This document shows positions 51,517 through 60,176 of a stretch of DNA of 64,000 nucleotides, in pieces. The position numbers and the translations under genes are program-made. Source of the DNA: Rothia mucilaginosa (GTDB taxonomy: Bacteria; Actinomycetota; Actinomycetes; Actinomycetales; Micrococcaceae); assembly GCF_001548235.1 (NCBI RefSeq), contig NZ_AP014938.1:496001-560000 (forward strand). The letters are read 5' to 3'. Position 1 is the stretch's first letter; each line of letters starts with the position of its first letter. The notes beneath the pieces were generated by a model, which was not told the DNA's origin, did not search any database, and saw only the letters and a program-made list of their open reading frames with translations.

Positions 51517-53163
51517 GTGAAGATACCTAAGCTACTTTCTCCCGCATCTGCCGCTCCGGCTGGTCCGGCTGATTCGACCCGTTCTTCGTCTGAACGCGGT
51601 CGTTACAGCCTCGATTCTCTGCTGGATGCGCTCGCTGTTGCCTATATTCGTGCCCCGCGTTGGGGTTGGTTGGCGCCTGCATTGATTGTGCTGGTTGCCG
51701 GTATTCTGCGTTTTTATAATTTGGCGCATCCGAATGCCATTGTTTTTGATGAGACGTACTACGCCAAGGATGCCTATTCGTATGTGCATTATGGCTATGA
51801 GTTGAGCTGGTCGAAGGACGCTAATGCTTCCTTCGCGGCCGGCCACCCGTCGGGTCTGTTGCCGGATTCGCCGGAGTATGTGGTGCATCCGCCGTTGGGT
51901 AAGTGGATGATTGCCGCGGGCATGGCAATCTTTGGTGATAATAATCCCTTTGGTTGGCGTGTTTCTGCTGCGGTGATTGGCACCCTGTCGGTGGCGTTGA
52001 TTGCGTATGCTGGCTGGTTGCTGTTCCGTTCGATGACGGTGGCGACTATTGCGGCGCTTCTGGCTGCTGTGGATGGCCTGATGCTGGTGGAGTCTCGTTT
52101 GGCTCTGCTGGATATTTTCCAGATGTTCTGGATTCTCGCGACTTTTGTGTGTCTGGTGCTTGACCGTATTCAGGCGCGGCGCGTGTTGGCGCGCAATATT
52201 GCGGAGGCGGCACGTCAGAATAGCGGTGTGCTTCCGCCGATGCCGTGGGGCCCGAGCATGGGTCTGCGCCTGTGGCGTTTCGCCGCGGGTGTGTGCGCCG
52301 GCGCTGCGGTGGGTGTGAAGTGGAATTCGCTGTTCTTCGTTGCGGCGATGGGTCTGCTGACGGTGTTCTGGGATATTAACGCTCGCCGTATTGTGGGCCT
52401 GGACAAGTGGGGTTTGACGGCGCTGGTGCGTGACGGTCTCCCCGCGTTTGTTCAGATGATTGGTGTGGGCCTGCTGGTGTATTTGAGCACCTGGGCGGGC
52501 TGGTTCCAGTCGTCGAACGCGTATTTCCGCCGTTGGGCTGTTGAGAACCCGGGCAAGGGTGTCATGTGGCTTCCTGAGGATCTACGTTCCCTGTGGGAGT
52601 ACCATGTCTCGGCGTTTAAGTTCCATTCTGGTTTGAGCAGCCCGCACACGTATTCTTCGCAGGCGTGGCAGTGGCTGGTTTTGGGCCGCCCGACCTCGTA
52701 CTACTATGAGTCGCCGAAGCTGGGTTCTTCGGGTTGTACCGTGAAGTCCTGTTCCGAGGCTATTTTGAATATCGGTAACCCGGCCATTTGGTGGGCTTTT
52801 ATTCCGGCGATTATTGTGGCGCTACTGGTTCTGCTGCTGAAGCGAGATTGGCGTTTTGGCGCGCTACTGGTTGTGTTCGGTGCGGGCTATTTCCCGTGGT
52901 TTATGTACCCGAATCGCACGATGTTCTACTTCTACGCGCTGTCCTTTGAGCCGTTCCTGATCCTGCTGTTGGCGGGCGTTTTGGGTCTGGCGCTGTCGGG
53001 TGCTCGCGGTTCGGTGTTACGTGCTCGTTTGGGCGTGACGCTGGTGGCGATATACCTGGTGGGCGTGCTGGTGTTGAGCGCGTACTTTATGCCGCTGTGG
53101 ACTGCTCAGGTGATTCCGTATGAGCAGTGGTATTCGCACATGTGGTTTAAGTCCTGGATTTAG
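51517..53163 (+). CDS. Protein O-mannosyltransferase (PMT family, GT39)
   Basis: A 548-residue integral membrane protein with ten or more hydrophobic helices. The first extracytoplasmic loop holds the catalytic Asp-Glu (FDETYYAKD, D78-E79). HPPLGKWMIAAGM, GWRVSAAVIG and the WYW/FPWF-type C-terminal loops match bacterial PMTs. It transfers mannose from polyprenyl-phosphate-mannose to Ser/Thr of secreted proteins during export. Ser/Thr/Pro-rich linkers such as that in the protein at 1-1127 are plausible substrates. It is divergent from rsmI. Confidence 0.93.
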   Translation: MKIPKLLSPASAAPAGPADSTRSSSERGRYSLDSLLDALAVAYIRAPRWGWLAPALIVLVAGILRFYNLAHPNAIVFDETYYAKDAYSYVHYGYELSWSKDANASFAAGHPSGLLPDSPEYVVHPPLGKWMIAAGMAIFGDNNPFGWRVSAAVIGTLSVALIAYAGWLLFRSMTVATIAALLAAVDGLMLVESRLALLDIFQMFWILATFVCLVLDRIQARRVLARNIAEAARQNSGVLPPMPWGPSMGLRLWRFAAGVCAGAAVGVKWNSLFFVAAMGLLTVFWDINARRIVGLDKWGLTALVRDGLPAFVQMIGVGLLVYLSTWAGWFQSSNAYFRRWAVENPGKGVMWLPEDLRSLWEYHVSAFKFHSGLSSPHTYSSQAWQWLVLGRPTSYYYESPKLGSSGCTVKSCSEAILNIGNPAIWWAFIPAIIVALLVLLLKRDWRFGALLVVFGAGYFPWFMYPNRTMFYFYALSFEPFLILLLAGVLGLALSGARGSVLRARLGVTLVAIYLVGVLVLSAYFMPLWTAQVIPYEQWYSHMWFKSWI

Positions 53164-53255
53164 ACTCGAGTTTTAGGCTCGGGTTTTGAGCTCGGGATCT
53201 CGGCTGAGGTTTTAGCCCTGGTTTTAGTCCTGGGTTGATTTAGGCCTGGGTTGAG
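53164..53255. repeat. Seven degenerate 12-16-bp tandem units
   Basis: Directly after the pmt stop, units resembling GCTCGGGTTTTAG recur at 53164, 53177, 53190, 53203, 53216, 53228 and 53244, with lengths of 12-16 bases. They precede the pmt terminator. No coding role is apparent. Confidence 0.65.
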
Positions 53256-53284
53256 GCGCGAGCGATGCGAGCTTGGGTATAGCG

Positions 53285-53326
53285 AAGGGGGCTGGGTTCT
53301 ACCGCGTGGTAGAGCCCAGCCCCCTT
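53285..53326. terminator. Terminator between pmt and the TIGR01906 gene
   Basis: 19-base arms (53285-53303, 53308-53326) with one G-T pair and a 4-base loop, between convergent genes. Confidence 0.9.
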
Positions 53327-53396
53327 TGGGTGCCCTTTCCACGCTGGTTCGCGCGGTGAAGTGGCTGATGATTTTTAGTTGTCGCCGACGCGTGTT

Positions 53397-54731
53397 TTAG
53401 TTATCGCCAACTCGTGCGGAGGCGAGCTTGACGCGCAGTTCCTGGCGTTCCTGGCGGCGGCGTTCTGCTTTGAGCTTGCGGTATTTGGTGGGCCAGGTGG
53501 TCACGAGCAGGAGGGTAATCTGCGCTGCCACGAGGAGCGCTACGGCGATTGCTGCGTCGATCCAGAATTGCGGCGGGTAGAGGCGGATGAGGGAGCTTCG
53601 TACGGAGAACTCCCAGTTGCCCTGCGGGAAGAATACCTGGTGGAAGGTGGTGAACAGCCATTCCCAGCCGAAGACGCCCACAACGCCGAGCACCGCGATG
53701 AGTCCCAGGGTAATCCATGCGCCGCTAAAGAGGCTGCGGCGGATGGCTCCAGGGGCGCGCTCGCGCAGGGAGATGCTGCTAAAGAGCGTCAGCAGGAAGA
53801 GCGCGGCAACGGCTACGGTGGCAATGAGCAGTACCCACTTCACGTCGTGCATGTGGTTCACTTCTGCTTCGGTGAAGGCGAGGGTATTGTCGGCACCGGT
53901 GGTGACGCGAGCGAGGTATTCTCGCGGCGCGAAGTTATTGATGTAGTCCACGCCGTAGGAGCCCAGGCGCATCCTCTCAATGAGGTAGTAGCCATAGCTG
54001 TCTTCGGGGAATCCGGGGCGGTGGTATTCGAGCCAGAGGAAGGGCGCGGAGGCTACGGCACGAATCGCAATCATGAGTACGGTCAGCGGTACGGTGAGCG
54101 CGATGAGCGTTGCGCGGAGCTTGAGGAAGCGCGGGGTGTCTTCCACGGCGTCTTCGCGGGCTGCGGCGCGTTCTGCAGCTTCGGGCGAGGCTGCCAGGGA
54201 GGACAGCGGCGCGTTGGGGTCTGCAACCGCGTGGGTGTGACCGGTACGGGTGGTTTCGGTGCGGTACTTGCGTCCTGCGGTGGAGGCGCTTGCCGCCTCC
54301 GCGGTAGCGACGGTTTCTGCTTCGGTCGCCTTTTCGGCTTCTGCTGCTGCAGCGGCTTCTGCTTCGGCGGCCTTCTGCATGGTTTCGCGGTTGAGGTCGC
54401 TGAGCGTCGGGTTTTTGGGGGTGTTCTGCGAGTCGCGGACGAGGGGCACGAAGCCGGTGGAGACGTTGGTGCGGGTGCGTACGCGGGTGCCGACGCCCTG
54501 TTCGCGTAGTTTGCTGCGTGCGGGGACGACGGGTACGTTTCCGGTGGGCAGGTCGGGTTCTTCGGCGACGGTGGGTACGTCTGCTGCGATGCGTCCGAAG
54601 GCGCCGGTGTGCGGTGCCGGTTCGCTGGTTTTAGTTTCGGTGCGTCGGGCGTGGAGTAGTTCTTCGGCGTTGGTGCGGCGGATGGCCGGGCGCAGTGCGC
54701 CCCACATTCCTCGGTGTGTTTCTTTGGTCAT
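53397..54731 (-). CDS. TIGR01906 (DUF1461) integral membrane protein
   Basis: A 444-residue protein. The first ~195 residues are low-complexity and hydrophilic (Arg/Thr/Ala/Glu). Residues ~200-420 hold about five membrane helices with the family features: ERMRLGSYGVDYINNF in the first extracytoplasmic loop and TTFHQVFFPQGNWEF..SSLIRLYPPQFW before the last helix. The C terminus is strongly basic (AERRRQERQELRVK). The family is widespread in Gram-positive bacteria and its function is unknown. The start is less certain because no strong binding site is seen. The leader holds an ACTCACTCAAAC motif. Confidence 0.82.
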   Translation of the reverse strand: MTKETHRGMWGALRPAIRRTNAEELLHARRTETKTSEPAPHTGAFGRIAADVPTVAEEPDLPTGNVPVVPARSKLREQGVGTRVRTRTNVSTGFVPLVRDSQNTPKNPTLSDLNRETMQKAAEAEAAAAAEAEKATEAETVATAEAASASTAGRKYRTETTRTGHTHAVADPNAPLSSLAASPEAAERAAAREDAVEDTPRFLKLRATLIALTVPLTVLMIAIRAVASAPFLWLEYHRPGFPEDSYGYYLIERMRLGSYGVDYINNFAPREYLARVTTGADNTLAFTEAEVNHMHDVKWVLLIATVAVAALFLLTLFSSISLRERAPGAIRRSLFSGAWITLGLIAVLGVVGVFGWEWLFTTFHQVFFPQGNWEFSVRSSLIRLYPPQFWIDAAIAVALLVAAQITLLLVTTWPTKYRKLKAERRRQERQELRVKLASARVGDN

Positions 54732-54807
54732 GGATCTCGCGTTCTTTTCGAGTGATCGGTGTTTGAGTGAGTTGCGGGTATCTGTACTATCTGCCAGTTT
54801 CTCATAC

Positions 54808-54847
54808 GCAAAGAACCTTCCGCATGAATTCGCGGAAGGTTCTTTGC
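54808..54847 (-). terminator. Terminator downstream of the DUF3499 gene
   Basis: Exact 16-base arms (54808-54823, 54832-54847) with an 8-base loop, 31 bases past the stop. Confidence 0.85.
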
Positions 54848-54877
54848 ATTCGGGTGTTTAATTCTTGGTTTTAGATT

Positions 54878-55099
54878 CTAGGATTCGGTGGTGTCCTGAA
54901 CGGGTACCTTGTAGACCACTCGCCAACCCTGCGGTGCCGTCAGTCGTGCAGCATGATGGTTGCAGAGATCGTAGGCGTGGGGTTCGCGGAACTCAGAGAG
55001 TGCGTCGATAAGTGCCGTGGAGTCTGCGTAGGAGTAGTGGAGAGTAACAGTCGCCTCTCGCTGGCAGGTCTGGCGGGAGCACAGTCGTGCGGTCTGCAT
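54878..55099 (-). CDS. DUF3499 family protein
   Basis: A 73-residue protein of the actinobacterial DUF3499 family: N-terminal CSRQTCQREATVTLHYSYAD, then EPHAYDLCNHHAARLTAPQG and WRVVYK. The C-x4-C and C-x2-H residues suggest a small zinc site, an inference. GGAAGG precedes the ATG. It lies 20 bases after a whiB gene on the same strand, a neighbourhood conserved in many actinobacteria. Function is unknown. Confidence 0.87.
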   Translation of the reverse strand: MQTARLCSRQTCQREATVTLHYSYADSTALIDALSEFREPHAYDLCNHHAARLTAPQGWRVVYKVPVQDTTES

Positions 55100-55119
55100 G
55101 TGGGTGGTACCTTCCTGGC

Positions 55120-55536
55120 TTAGTTCGCCTGCTTGCGCAGTCGGCGGCGTTCACGTTCTGACAGCCCGCCCCAGATTCCGAAGCGCTCGTCATTGTCCAT
55201 TGCATATTGTAGACATTCTTCGCGCACGGGGCATACACCGCATACCCTTTTGGCGTCTCGGGTGGAGCCGCCCTTCTCGGGGAAGAAGGCTTCGGGGTCG
55301 GTCTGGGCGCAGAGTGCTTCAGCTTGCCAGGCGAGTTCTCCGTCTTCGCCTTCGGTTCCGTAGAGCCCTGCCGCTGCGGTCCATACGTCGGTGCAGGGAG
55401 GCATGTTTTGTTCTGCGTCTGCGAGAAAGGCGTCGGCGGCTTTTTCGAGAGATTGAGTGGGATTCATGCTACGGTGCTGAGCGCCTGATGCGCGCGCGGC
55501 CGCGATGGAGCGGTCCGATGCAATGTAGGAGCCCAT
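55120..55536 (-). CDS. WhiB family iron-sulfur transcriptional regulator
   Basis: A 138-residue WhiB-like protein. The cluster cysteines are C76 (LCAQTDPEAFF), C99 and C102 (VCGVCPVREEC) and C108. The G-I-W-G-G turn is at 120-124, followed by the basic SERERRRLRK DNA-binding tail. A ~70-residue N-terminal extension with one extra cysteine (C48) precedes it. Position next to DUF3499 suggests the WhiB2/WhmD group, linked to cell division in mycobacteria; that subtype is inferred. ATG 55536 has GGAAGGAA upstream. The leader is ~138 bases and the upstream region is strikingly AT-rich. Confidence 0.92.
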   Translation of the reverse strand: MGSYIASDRSIAAARASGAQHRSMNPTQSLEKAADAFLADAEQNMPPCTDVWTAAAGLYGTEGEDGELAWQAEALCAQTDPEAFFPEKGGSTRDAKRVCGVCPVREECLQYAMDNDERFGIWGGLSERERRRLRKQAN

Positions 55537-55673
55537 GGGTTTTCCTTCCGTGTTCTCATTGTGAGCTTAATGAGTCTGCGGATCCGTCGTGGACGGAATC
55601 TTAGTGTGTATGGTGTGGCATGGTTTGCTGTGGCCTCTACGGTCCCTTCCAGAGCAAACACGCTTATATATCT

Positions 55674-55702
55674 ATTAGACGTGCGACACGCCGTTTCGTC
55701 AA
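55674..55702 (-). promoter_or_regulatory. Likely whiB promoter
   Basis: On the minus strand TTGACG (55697-55702) is separated by 17 bases from TCTAAT (55674-55679), a good sigma-70-type pair that would give a leader of about 130 bases. Confidence 0.55.
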
Positions 55703-56059
55703 ACTAGACATAAACAATATTTAGATGTATATGTTACAAGCATCATATTTAATGTAAATATGACCTTTATATATTTTTCAGACTCCCACTTGTCCTTAGT
55801 CACACCCTGAGTCAACCTCAGGTTTCGCCTTTTCGGAGGCACTTTCCAGCATCTGCAAATTCCGCATCTTGACCGCAAATAATAAGGGTTCATGACGACC
55901 ACCCCACCCACCCCACCTCGAACACAGGGGAAAGAACCCAATAATTAGATAAGAAAAACTTATCGTTTTCCCCATGCAGTTTCTGAATATTTTTCGAGGC
56001 ATTGCGAAGCATTTACATTTCCAATTTATATGCATGTCGTATTTCAAAATAGGACCTTA

Positions 56060-56087
56060 GTTAGTGCAAGGGTGTTAGTGCAAGGGT
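56060..56087. repeat. Exact 14-bp tandem duplication
   Basis: GTTAGTGCAAGGGT occurs at 56060-56073 and again, without spacer, at 56074-56087. Confidence 0.9.
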
Positions 56088-56176
56088 TTTTCATCATTAG
56101 GTTTTTTCATGCACCATTAGAACTTTTTACTTTACTTCTGTACTTTGTAGCCCAGTGACCGGCACGCTCCGCCTCA

Positions 56177-56190
56177 CCCCCCCCCCCCCC
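56177..56190. repeat. Homopolymer of 14 C upstream of a promoter
   Basis: Fourteen consecutive C residues end 42 bases before the TAGAGT -10 box of the TIGR03089 gene. Such tracts are prone to length change by slipped-strand mispairing. Confidence 0.9.
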
Positions 56191-56232
56191 GCAGGACCGC
56201 CCCTGCGCCTCCGCATCTTCTGAACCGTACGG

Positions 56233-56238
56233 TAGAGT
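56233..56238 (+). promoter_or_regulatory. -10 box for a leaderless TIGR03089 gene
   Basis: TAGAGT ends seven bases before ATG 56246; there is no ribosome binding site in the gap. Confidence 0.5.
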
Positions 56239-56245
56239 GAAACCC

Positions 56246-57046
56246 ATGGTTACTCTCTCCCCCACCGGCGCATCCATGCCCGCAACTCTGAACCGCTTCT
56301 TCGAGAAACTCAGCACTCAGCAGACCCCCGCCCTGATCTGGTATTCGGCGGCAGGCGAGCGCATTGAGCTCTCTGGCAGGGTCCTCATGAACTGGGTAGA
56401 CAAGAGCGCAAACCTGCTGGTTGAAGAGTGCGAGCTGGCGCCCGATGAAGGTTTTGATCTGCAGGCTCCGCTGCACTGGCGCACCATTGTTCTGGGTCTG
56501 GCGGCGTTGCGCGTGGGCTCGATCCTCGATCAGGACGAGCCTCTGGTTGCCGTAGTCTGCACGGAGAAGGAGGCGGGCTACACGAATGACCCCGCGTACC
56601 TTCTGGCGGTTGAGCGTGCACCACTGGCGCTTTCCTATACCGGCGATCTGCAGGCGCTGGCTCCCCACGCCGAGGAGGTGCTCGATTATTGTGCTCTGGT
56701 GCGTAGCTTTGGTGACCAGTACTCGGGCCTGCTTCCGAACGATTCGGCAGAAATCATTGAGGGTTTCAGCTATGCGGAAGCCTACGAGCAGGTTCTTACG
56801 CAGGCGCAGACCTATCGCACGGCGGGCTATACGCTCCCTTCGGGGCAGCGTGCACTCGCGCTGGAGTTGAGCCCCGACTACGGTTTTGACGCCTCGGAGG
56901 CGACCCTGAGCACCTTGCTGGAGGTGCTAGCTATTTTGACTTCGGGCCATGCGGTGTTTGTGGCTGACCCGAGCGTGGACTGGCAGGATGAGCAGCTGGC
57001 ATCCTTGATGGCTTCTGAGCGTGCGGTGGAGATTCCCCGCGCATAG
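56246..57046 (+). CDS. TIGR03089 family protein
   Basis: A 266-residue protein of the actinobacterial TIGR03089 family, related to the N-terminal part of AMP-binding (acyl-CoA synthetase) enzymes but lacking their ATP-binding and catalytic half. PALIWYSAAGERIELSGRVL (residues ~27-46) and NWVDKSANLLVEE match it. Function is unknown. ATG 56246 is chosen because it lies seven bases from a TAGAGT box. A run of 14 C lies about 55 bases upstream. Confidence 0.83.
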   Translation: MVTLSPTGASMPATLNRFFEKLSTQQTPALIWYSAAGERIELSGRVLMNWVDKSANLLVEECELAPDEGFDLQAPLHWRTIVLGLAALRVGSILDQDEPLVAVVCTEKEAGYTNDPAYLLAVERAPLALSYTGDLQALAPHAEEVLDYCALVRSFGDQYSGLLPNDSAEIIEGFSYAEAYEQVLTQAQTYRTAGYTLPSGQRALALELSPDYGFDASEATLSTLLEVLAILTSGHAVFVADPSVDWQDEQLASLMASERAVEIPRA

Positions 57047-57181
57047 CTTCTCAGCCCTGCGGCTCCGGTGGCGCCCCTCCCCTGTTGCCCGAAAAATCGT
57101 ATGGAAGGCTAACGACCGCACGGAACACCAACAAACAAGCGCCAACAAGCGCAGCGCCAATAAACATATAGGGCTTTAAAT

Positions 57182-57220
57182 GATTCATCCCCCGATACCG
57201 TTCGTATCGGGGGATGAATC
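57182..57220. terminator. Bidirectional terminator (TIGR03089 / gtrA-like)
   Basis: Exact 17-base arms (57182-57198, 57204-57220) with a 5-base loop between convergent genes. Confidence 0.9.
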
Positions 57221-57264
57221 GTTATATCACGTTCTAACTATGCTGTTTCTACAACCTGAGGAGC

Positions 57265-57882
57265 TTAGGAGTTCTGAGATCCGGGCTTCGACTGTGCCTC
57301 GGGTGCAGCCGCCTCAGAGGTTACCTGACGCAATGCAGGCTCTTCGCCGTCGAGAATTGCGGCGGCTTCATCAAACATGCGGCCGAGCTCTTCATGATCG
57401 GTGCCTTCGCCGTCTTCAACCTTCTGGCGGTGCGAACCGTACACCCAGAAGCGGTAGAGGAAGTAGCGAAGAATGGTGCCCAGAATAGTACCGATGATCG
57501 TACCGGAGATGAAGGATGCCTCGGGGGTGCGCAGGTTTAGCACGTAGGTACTGAATGCCACGCAGCTGGCCTCAACGAGAATGCCCAGCAGGTTCACCAG
57601 ACCGAACTCGATGGCTTCGCGCTTCCAGTTTTCGGAGCGGGAGTCGCGGAAGGTCCACAGGCGGTTCATGAGCCAGGAGAAGATGGTTGCAACAATACTT
57701 GCAACGACCTTCGCCTTGGTGTGGGACTCCGACATGATGGTCATCATCAGCACCCACACCGTCACAGAGTTCACGATGAAGGCGGCGCCGCCCACGGTAC
57801 CGAATTTGAGCACCTCAATACCGTAGCTGTCCCAGAGGGATTTCAAGCGTTCGGTGAGGGTCGGTTTCGTCTGTGCGCTCAT
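57265..57882 (-). CDS. GtrA family membrane protein
   Basis: A 205-residue protein with four hydrophobic helices and the family segments FGTVGGAAFIVNSVTVWVL, IVATIFSWLMNRLWTFRD and ILRYFLYRFWVYG, the last two carrying the conserved N-R-x-W-x-F pattern. GtrA proteins are proposed flippases for polyprenyl-phosphate sugars used in glycan decoration. The C-terminal ~50 residues are acidic and hydrophilic. It could supply a lipid-linked sugar donor for the glycan genes or for the PMT, but the link is inferred. Confidence 0.9.
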   Translation of the reverse strand: MSAQTKPTLTERLKSLWDSYGIEVLKFGTVGGAAFIVNSVTVWVLMMTIMSESHTKAKVVASIVATIFSWLMNRLWTFRDSRSENWKREAIEFGLVNLLGILVEASCVAFSTYVLNLRTPEASFISGTIIGTILGTILRYFLYRFWVYGSHRQKVEDGEGTDHEELGRMFDEAAAILDGEEPALRQVTSEAAAPEAQSKPGSQNS

Positions 57883-58228
57883 GCGGGACCTATCTAGCGG
57901 GGTTTTATCGGGGAAAAAGGTGCCGATGCTGCGACGGTGAACGTTGGTTACGTTGTCACTGCGTGATGCTTCAGCCTCTTTTACAAGCTCTTATATGTTA
58001 ATACAGTCCCGGTGGGTTATTTGTACCTTTGAGAGTTTTTCCACGGACCTCCCAGCTAACGAGATATTCCCTTTCATTTCAGGTTGACAGGGTAGAAGGC
58101 ACGTTTTGCTGGCTTTCACCCGCATCAACGCCCACATATTGGGCTCTGCATCCCCGTTGAACTTATTCTGCGACCCTAATGTGGTCTTGCTCCCACAGGC
58201 TCTCTGAAACCCGGTACACTTAGGTGAT
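57883..58228. other. Divergent promoter region (gtrA-like / purK)
   Basis: 346 bases without a gene. TTGACA at 58083-58088 is visible without a clear partner. The purK -10 (TACACT, 58215-58220) is the only element I would assign. No riboswitch-like structure was recognised. Confidence 0.45.
58215..58220 (+). promoter_or_regulatory. -10 box for near-leaderless purK
   Basis: TACACT ends eight bases before the GTG at 58229, leaving a leader of one or two bases at most. Confidence 0.5.
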
Positions 58229-59419
58229 GTGACTTACCCTGTGACTGGACCCGTAATTGGCGTCATCGGCGGAGGCCAGCTGGCCCGCATGATGGCTCCC
58301 GCAGCAACTAACCTTGGCCTCGACCTGCAGATTCTTGCGGAGGCGCCCACCGTCGGCGCCGTGGCGGCGGTACGTACCGCGCCCGTCGGGGATTACAAAG
58401 ACCTGGACACCCTCCGCGAGTTTGCTCGCGGCAAGGATGTCATCACTTTCGATCATGAGCATGTGCCCACCGAATTTCTGCGCGCCCTCATGGCGGAGGG
58501 CGTGAATGTTCAGCCCCGCCCCGAAGCCCTGCAGTACGCTCAGGACAAGCTCCTGATGCGCGCCGCCGTTGAGCGTCTGGGTCTGCCGAACCCGCGCTGG
58601 GCTGAGGTTTCTACTCTGGACGAGCTGCTCGCCTTCGGCGATGAAATCGGCTGGCCCGTGGTGCTGAAGACCCCGCGCGGCGGCTACGACGGTAAGGGCG
58701 TGCTCGTCCTGGATTCTCCCGAGGAGGCTCGCGAGCGCAGCACCGAATGGTTCGAGCAGTTGCCTTCCCGCACCGACTTCTCCTCCCTGCTTGCCGAGGA
58801 GAAGGTGCCTTTCACTCGTGAACTTTCCGCGCTGGTTGCTCGCCGTGAAAGCGGCGAGGTGCGCCCCTGGCCGGTCGTTGAGACCATTCAGGTGAACTCC
58901 ATCTGTGATGAGGTCATTGCCCCCGCGCAGAACCTGGACCCCGAGATCGCTGAGGCTGCCGCAGCCGCTGCGGTAACTATTGCCTCCGAGCTGGGCGTCA
59001 CCGGCGTGATGGCGGCTGAGCTTTTTGAGGTTCCCGGCTCCCCCGCAGGCTTCTACATCAACGAGCTGGCAATGCGCCCGCACAATACCGGCCACTGGAC
59101 TCAGGACGGCTCGGTGACCAGCCAGTTTGAGCAACATCTGCGTGCTGTCCTGGATTTGCCGTTGGGTGACACCTCCGTACTGGAGGGTGTTGCCGTGATG
59201 AAGAACTACCTGGGCGGCGAGAACGAAGACATTTTCGGCGTCTACCCGCTGGCGCTCTCGGCCGAGCCGCGCGCGAAGATTCACTTCTACGGCAAGGAAA
59301 CCCGCCCGGGCCGCAAGATTGGTCACGTGAATATTACTGGCACGGTGGCTGAGCTTGAGGCACTGCGCCACAGCGCCGCGAATGCCGCCTCCATTTTGCG
59401 TGACGGCCGCCCCCTGTAG
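58229..59419 (+). CDS. purK: 5-(carboxyamino)imidazole ribonucleotide synthase
   Basis: A 396-residue ATP-grasp enzyme: IGVIGGGQLARMMAPAA at the N terminus, VITFDHEHVP, PVVLKTPRGGYDGKGV (ATP lysine and glycine loop), EKVPFTRELSALVARR, and ELFEVPGSPAGFYINELAMR with the metal-binding Glu/Asn-Glu. RPHNTGHWTQDG is typical of PurK. It carboxylates AIR with ATP and bicarbonate. purE follows 99 bases later. Confidence 0.95.
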   Translation: MTYPVTGPVIGVIGGGQLARMMAPAATNLGLDLQILAEAPTVGAVAAVRTAPVGDYKDLDTLREFARGKDVITFDHEHVPTEFLRALMAEGVNVQPRPEALQYAQDKLLMRAAVERLGLPNPRWAEVSTLDELLAFGDEIGWPVVLKTPRGGYDGKGVLVLDSPEEARERSTEWFEQLPSRTDFSSLLAEEKVPFTRELSALVARRESGEVRPWPVVETIQVNSICDEVIAPAQNLDPEIAEAAAAAAVTIASELGVTGVMAAELFEVPGSPAGFYINELAMRPHNTGHWTQDGSVTSQFEQHLRAVLDLPLGDTSVLEGVAVMKNYLGGENEDIFGVYPLALSAEPRAKIHFYGKETRPGRKIGHVNITGTVAELEALRHSAANAASILRDGRPL

Positions 59420-59518
59420 CCCTATTTTTAGCCGGTGCGTGGGGTGAGAGCATCCTGCGTATCCGACGCACCCTATTGATGGTGGTTCGCCACCGCATTC
59501 TGAAAGGATATGAGGATT

Positions 59519-60157
59519 ATGTCTCAGTCTCCCTATGATTCTTCCCAGCCCATTGTTGGCATTGTGATGGGTTCGGATTCGGACTGGTCGGTCATGGAGG
59601 CCGCAGCCGAGGTTTTGGAGGAGTTCGGCATCCCCTACGAGGCTGATGTTGTGTCTGCGCACCGCATGCCCGAGGACATGATTGAGTACGGCAAGAAGGC
59701 TCACAGCCGCGGTATTCGCGTCATTATTGCCGGTGCCGGCGGTGCCGCTCACCTGCCCGGTATGCTAGCTTCCGTCACCGCGCTGCCCGTGATTGGTGTT
59801 CCGGTGCGTCTGAAGAACCTTGAGGGCATGGACTCGCTCCTGTCGATTGTTCAGATGCCCGCTGGCGTTCCGGTGGCTACCGTCTCCATTAATGGCGCTC
59901 GCAATGCGGGCCTGTTGGCTCTGCGTATTCTGGGTTCGGGCACTGACGCATTCGCTCAGCAGGTTCACGCTGATTTGCGTCAGTTCTCCCAGGATCTGCG
60001 CCAGAGCGCGATGGACAAGGGCGCGGCTCTGCGCACCCGCGTTGCCGAGGCGAAGGCTAAGGCAGCCGCTGAGCGCGAGGCGGAGGAAAGCTCCTCTGCA
60101 CCCCGGCCCATTCCCACTCCCGAAGCGTCGTCGGAGCCCCAGGCTTACGTTCCCTAA
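59519..60157 (+). CDS. purE: N5-CAIR mutase (class I PurE) with C-terminal extension
   Basis: A 212-residue protein: [18 protein letters not shown], the catalytic SAHRMPEDM and [15 protein letters not shown] define class I PurE, which rearranges N5-CAIR to CAIR after PurK. The last ~45 residues (Ala/Lys helix, then Pro/Ser/Glu) go beyond the usual ~165. ATG 59519 is preferred (GAAAGGA ten bases upstream) to ATG 59510. Confidence 0.95.
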   Translation: MSQSPYDSSQPIVGIVMGSDSDWSVMEAAAEVLEEFGIPYEADVVSAHRMPEDMIEYGKKAHSRGIRVIIAGAGGAAHLPGMLASVTALPVIGVPVRLKNLEGMDSLLSIVQMPAGVPVATVSINGARNAGLLALRILGSGTDAFAQQVHADLRQFSQDLRQSAMDKGAALRTRVAEAKAKAAAEREAEESSSAPRPIPTPEASSEPQAYVP

Positions 60158-60164
60158 GCTCGGA

Positions 60165-60170
60165 TACACT
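60165..60170 (+). promoter_or_regulatory. -10 box for leaderless FemAB-like gene
   Basis: TACACT lies six bases before ATG 60177; the AGAAGG in the gap directly abuts the ATG and cannot act at normal spacing. Confidence 0.55.
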
Positions 60171-60176
60171 AGAAGG

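Larger units (their letters stand above)
55703..56245. other. Long AT-rich intergenic region with simple repeats
   Basis: No convincing gene in about 540 bases; two short minus-strand frames are rejected. AT content is much higher than in the flanks from 55700 to 56150. It contains a C-rich block (55900-55917; G-rich on the other strand), an exact 14-bp tandem duplication (56060-56087), a run of 14 C (56177-56190) and the -10 box of the next gene. It separates the divergent whiB and TIGR03089 genes. Confidence 0.6.

Noticed and set aside
55699-56047. Two short minus-strand frames in the AT-rich gap
   Set aside because: No ribosome binding site or similarity; one is translated from the G-rich block and the other overlaps it.
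58220-59752. 510-codon minus-strand frame opposite purK and purE
   Set aside because: It is antisense to two clearly identified genes and has no recognisable domain.
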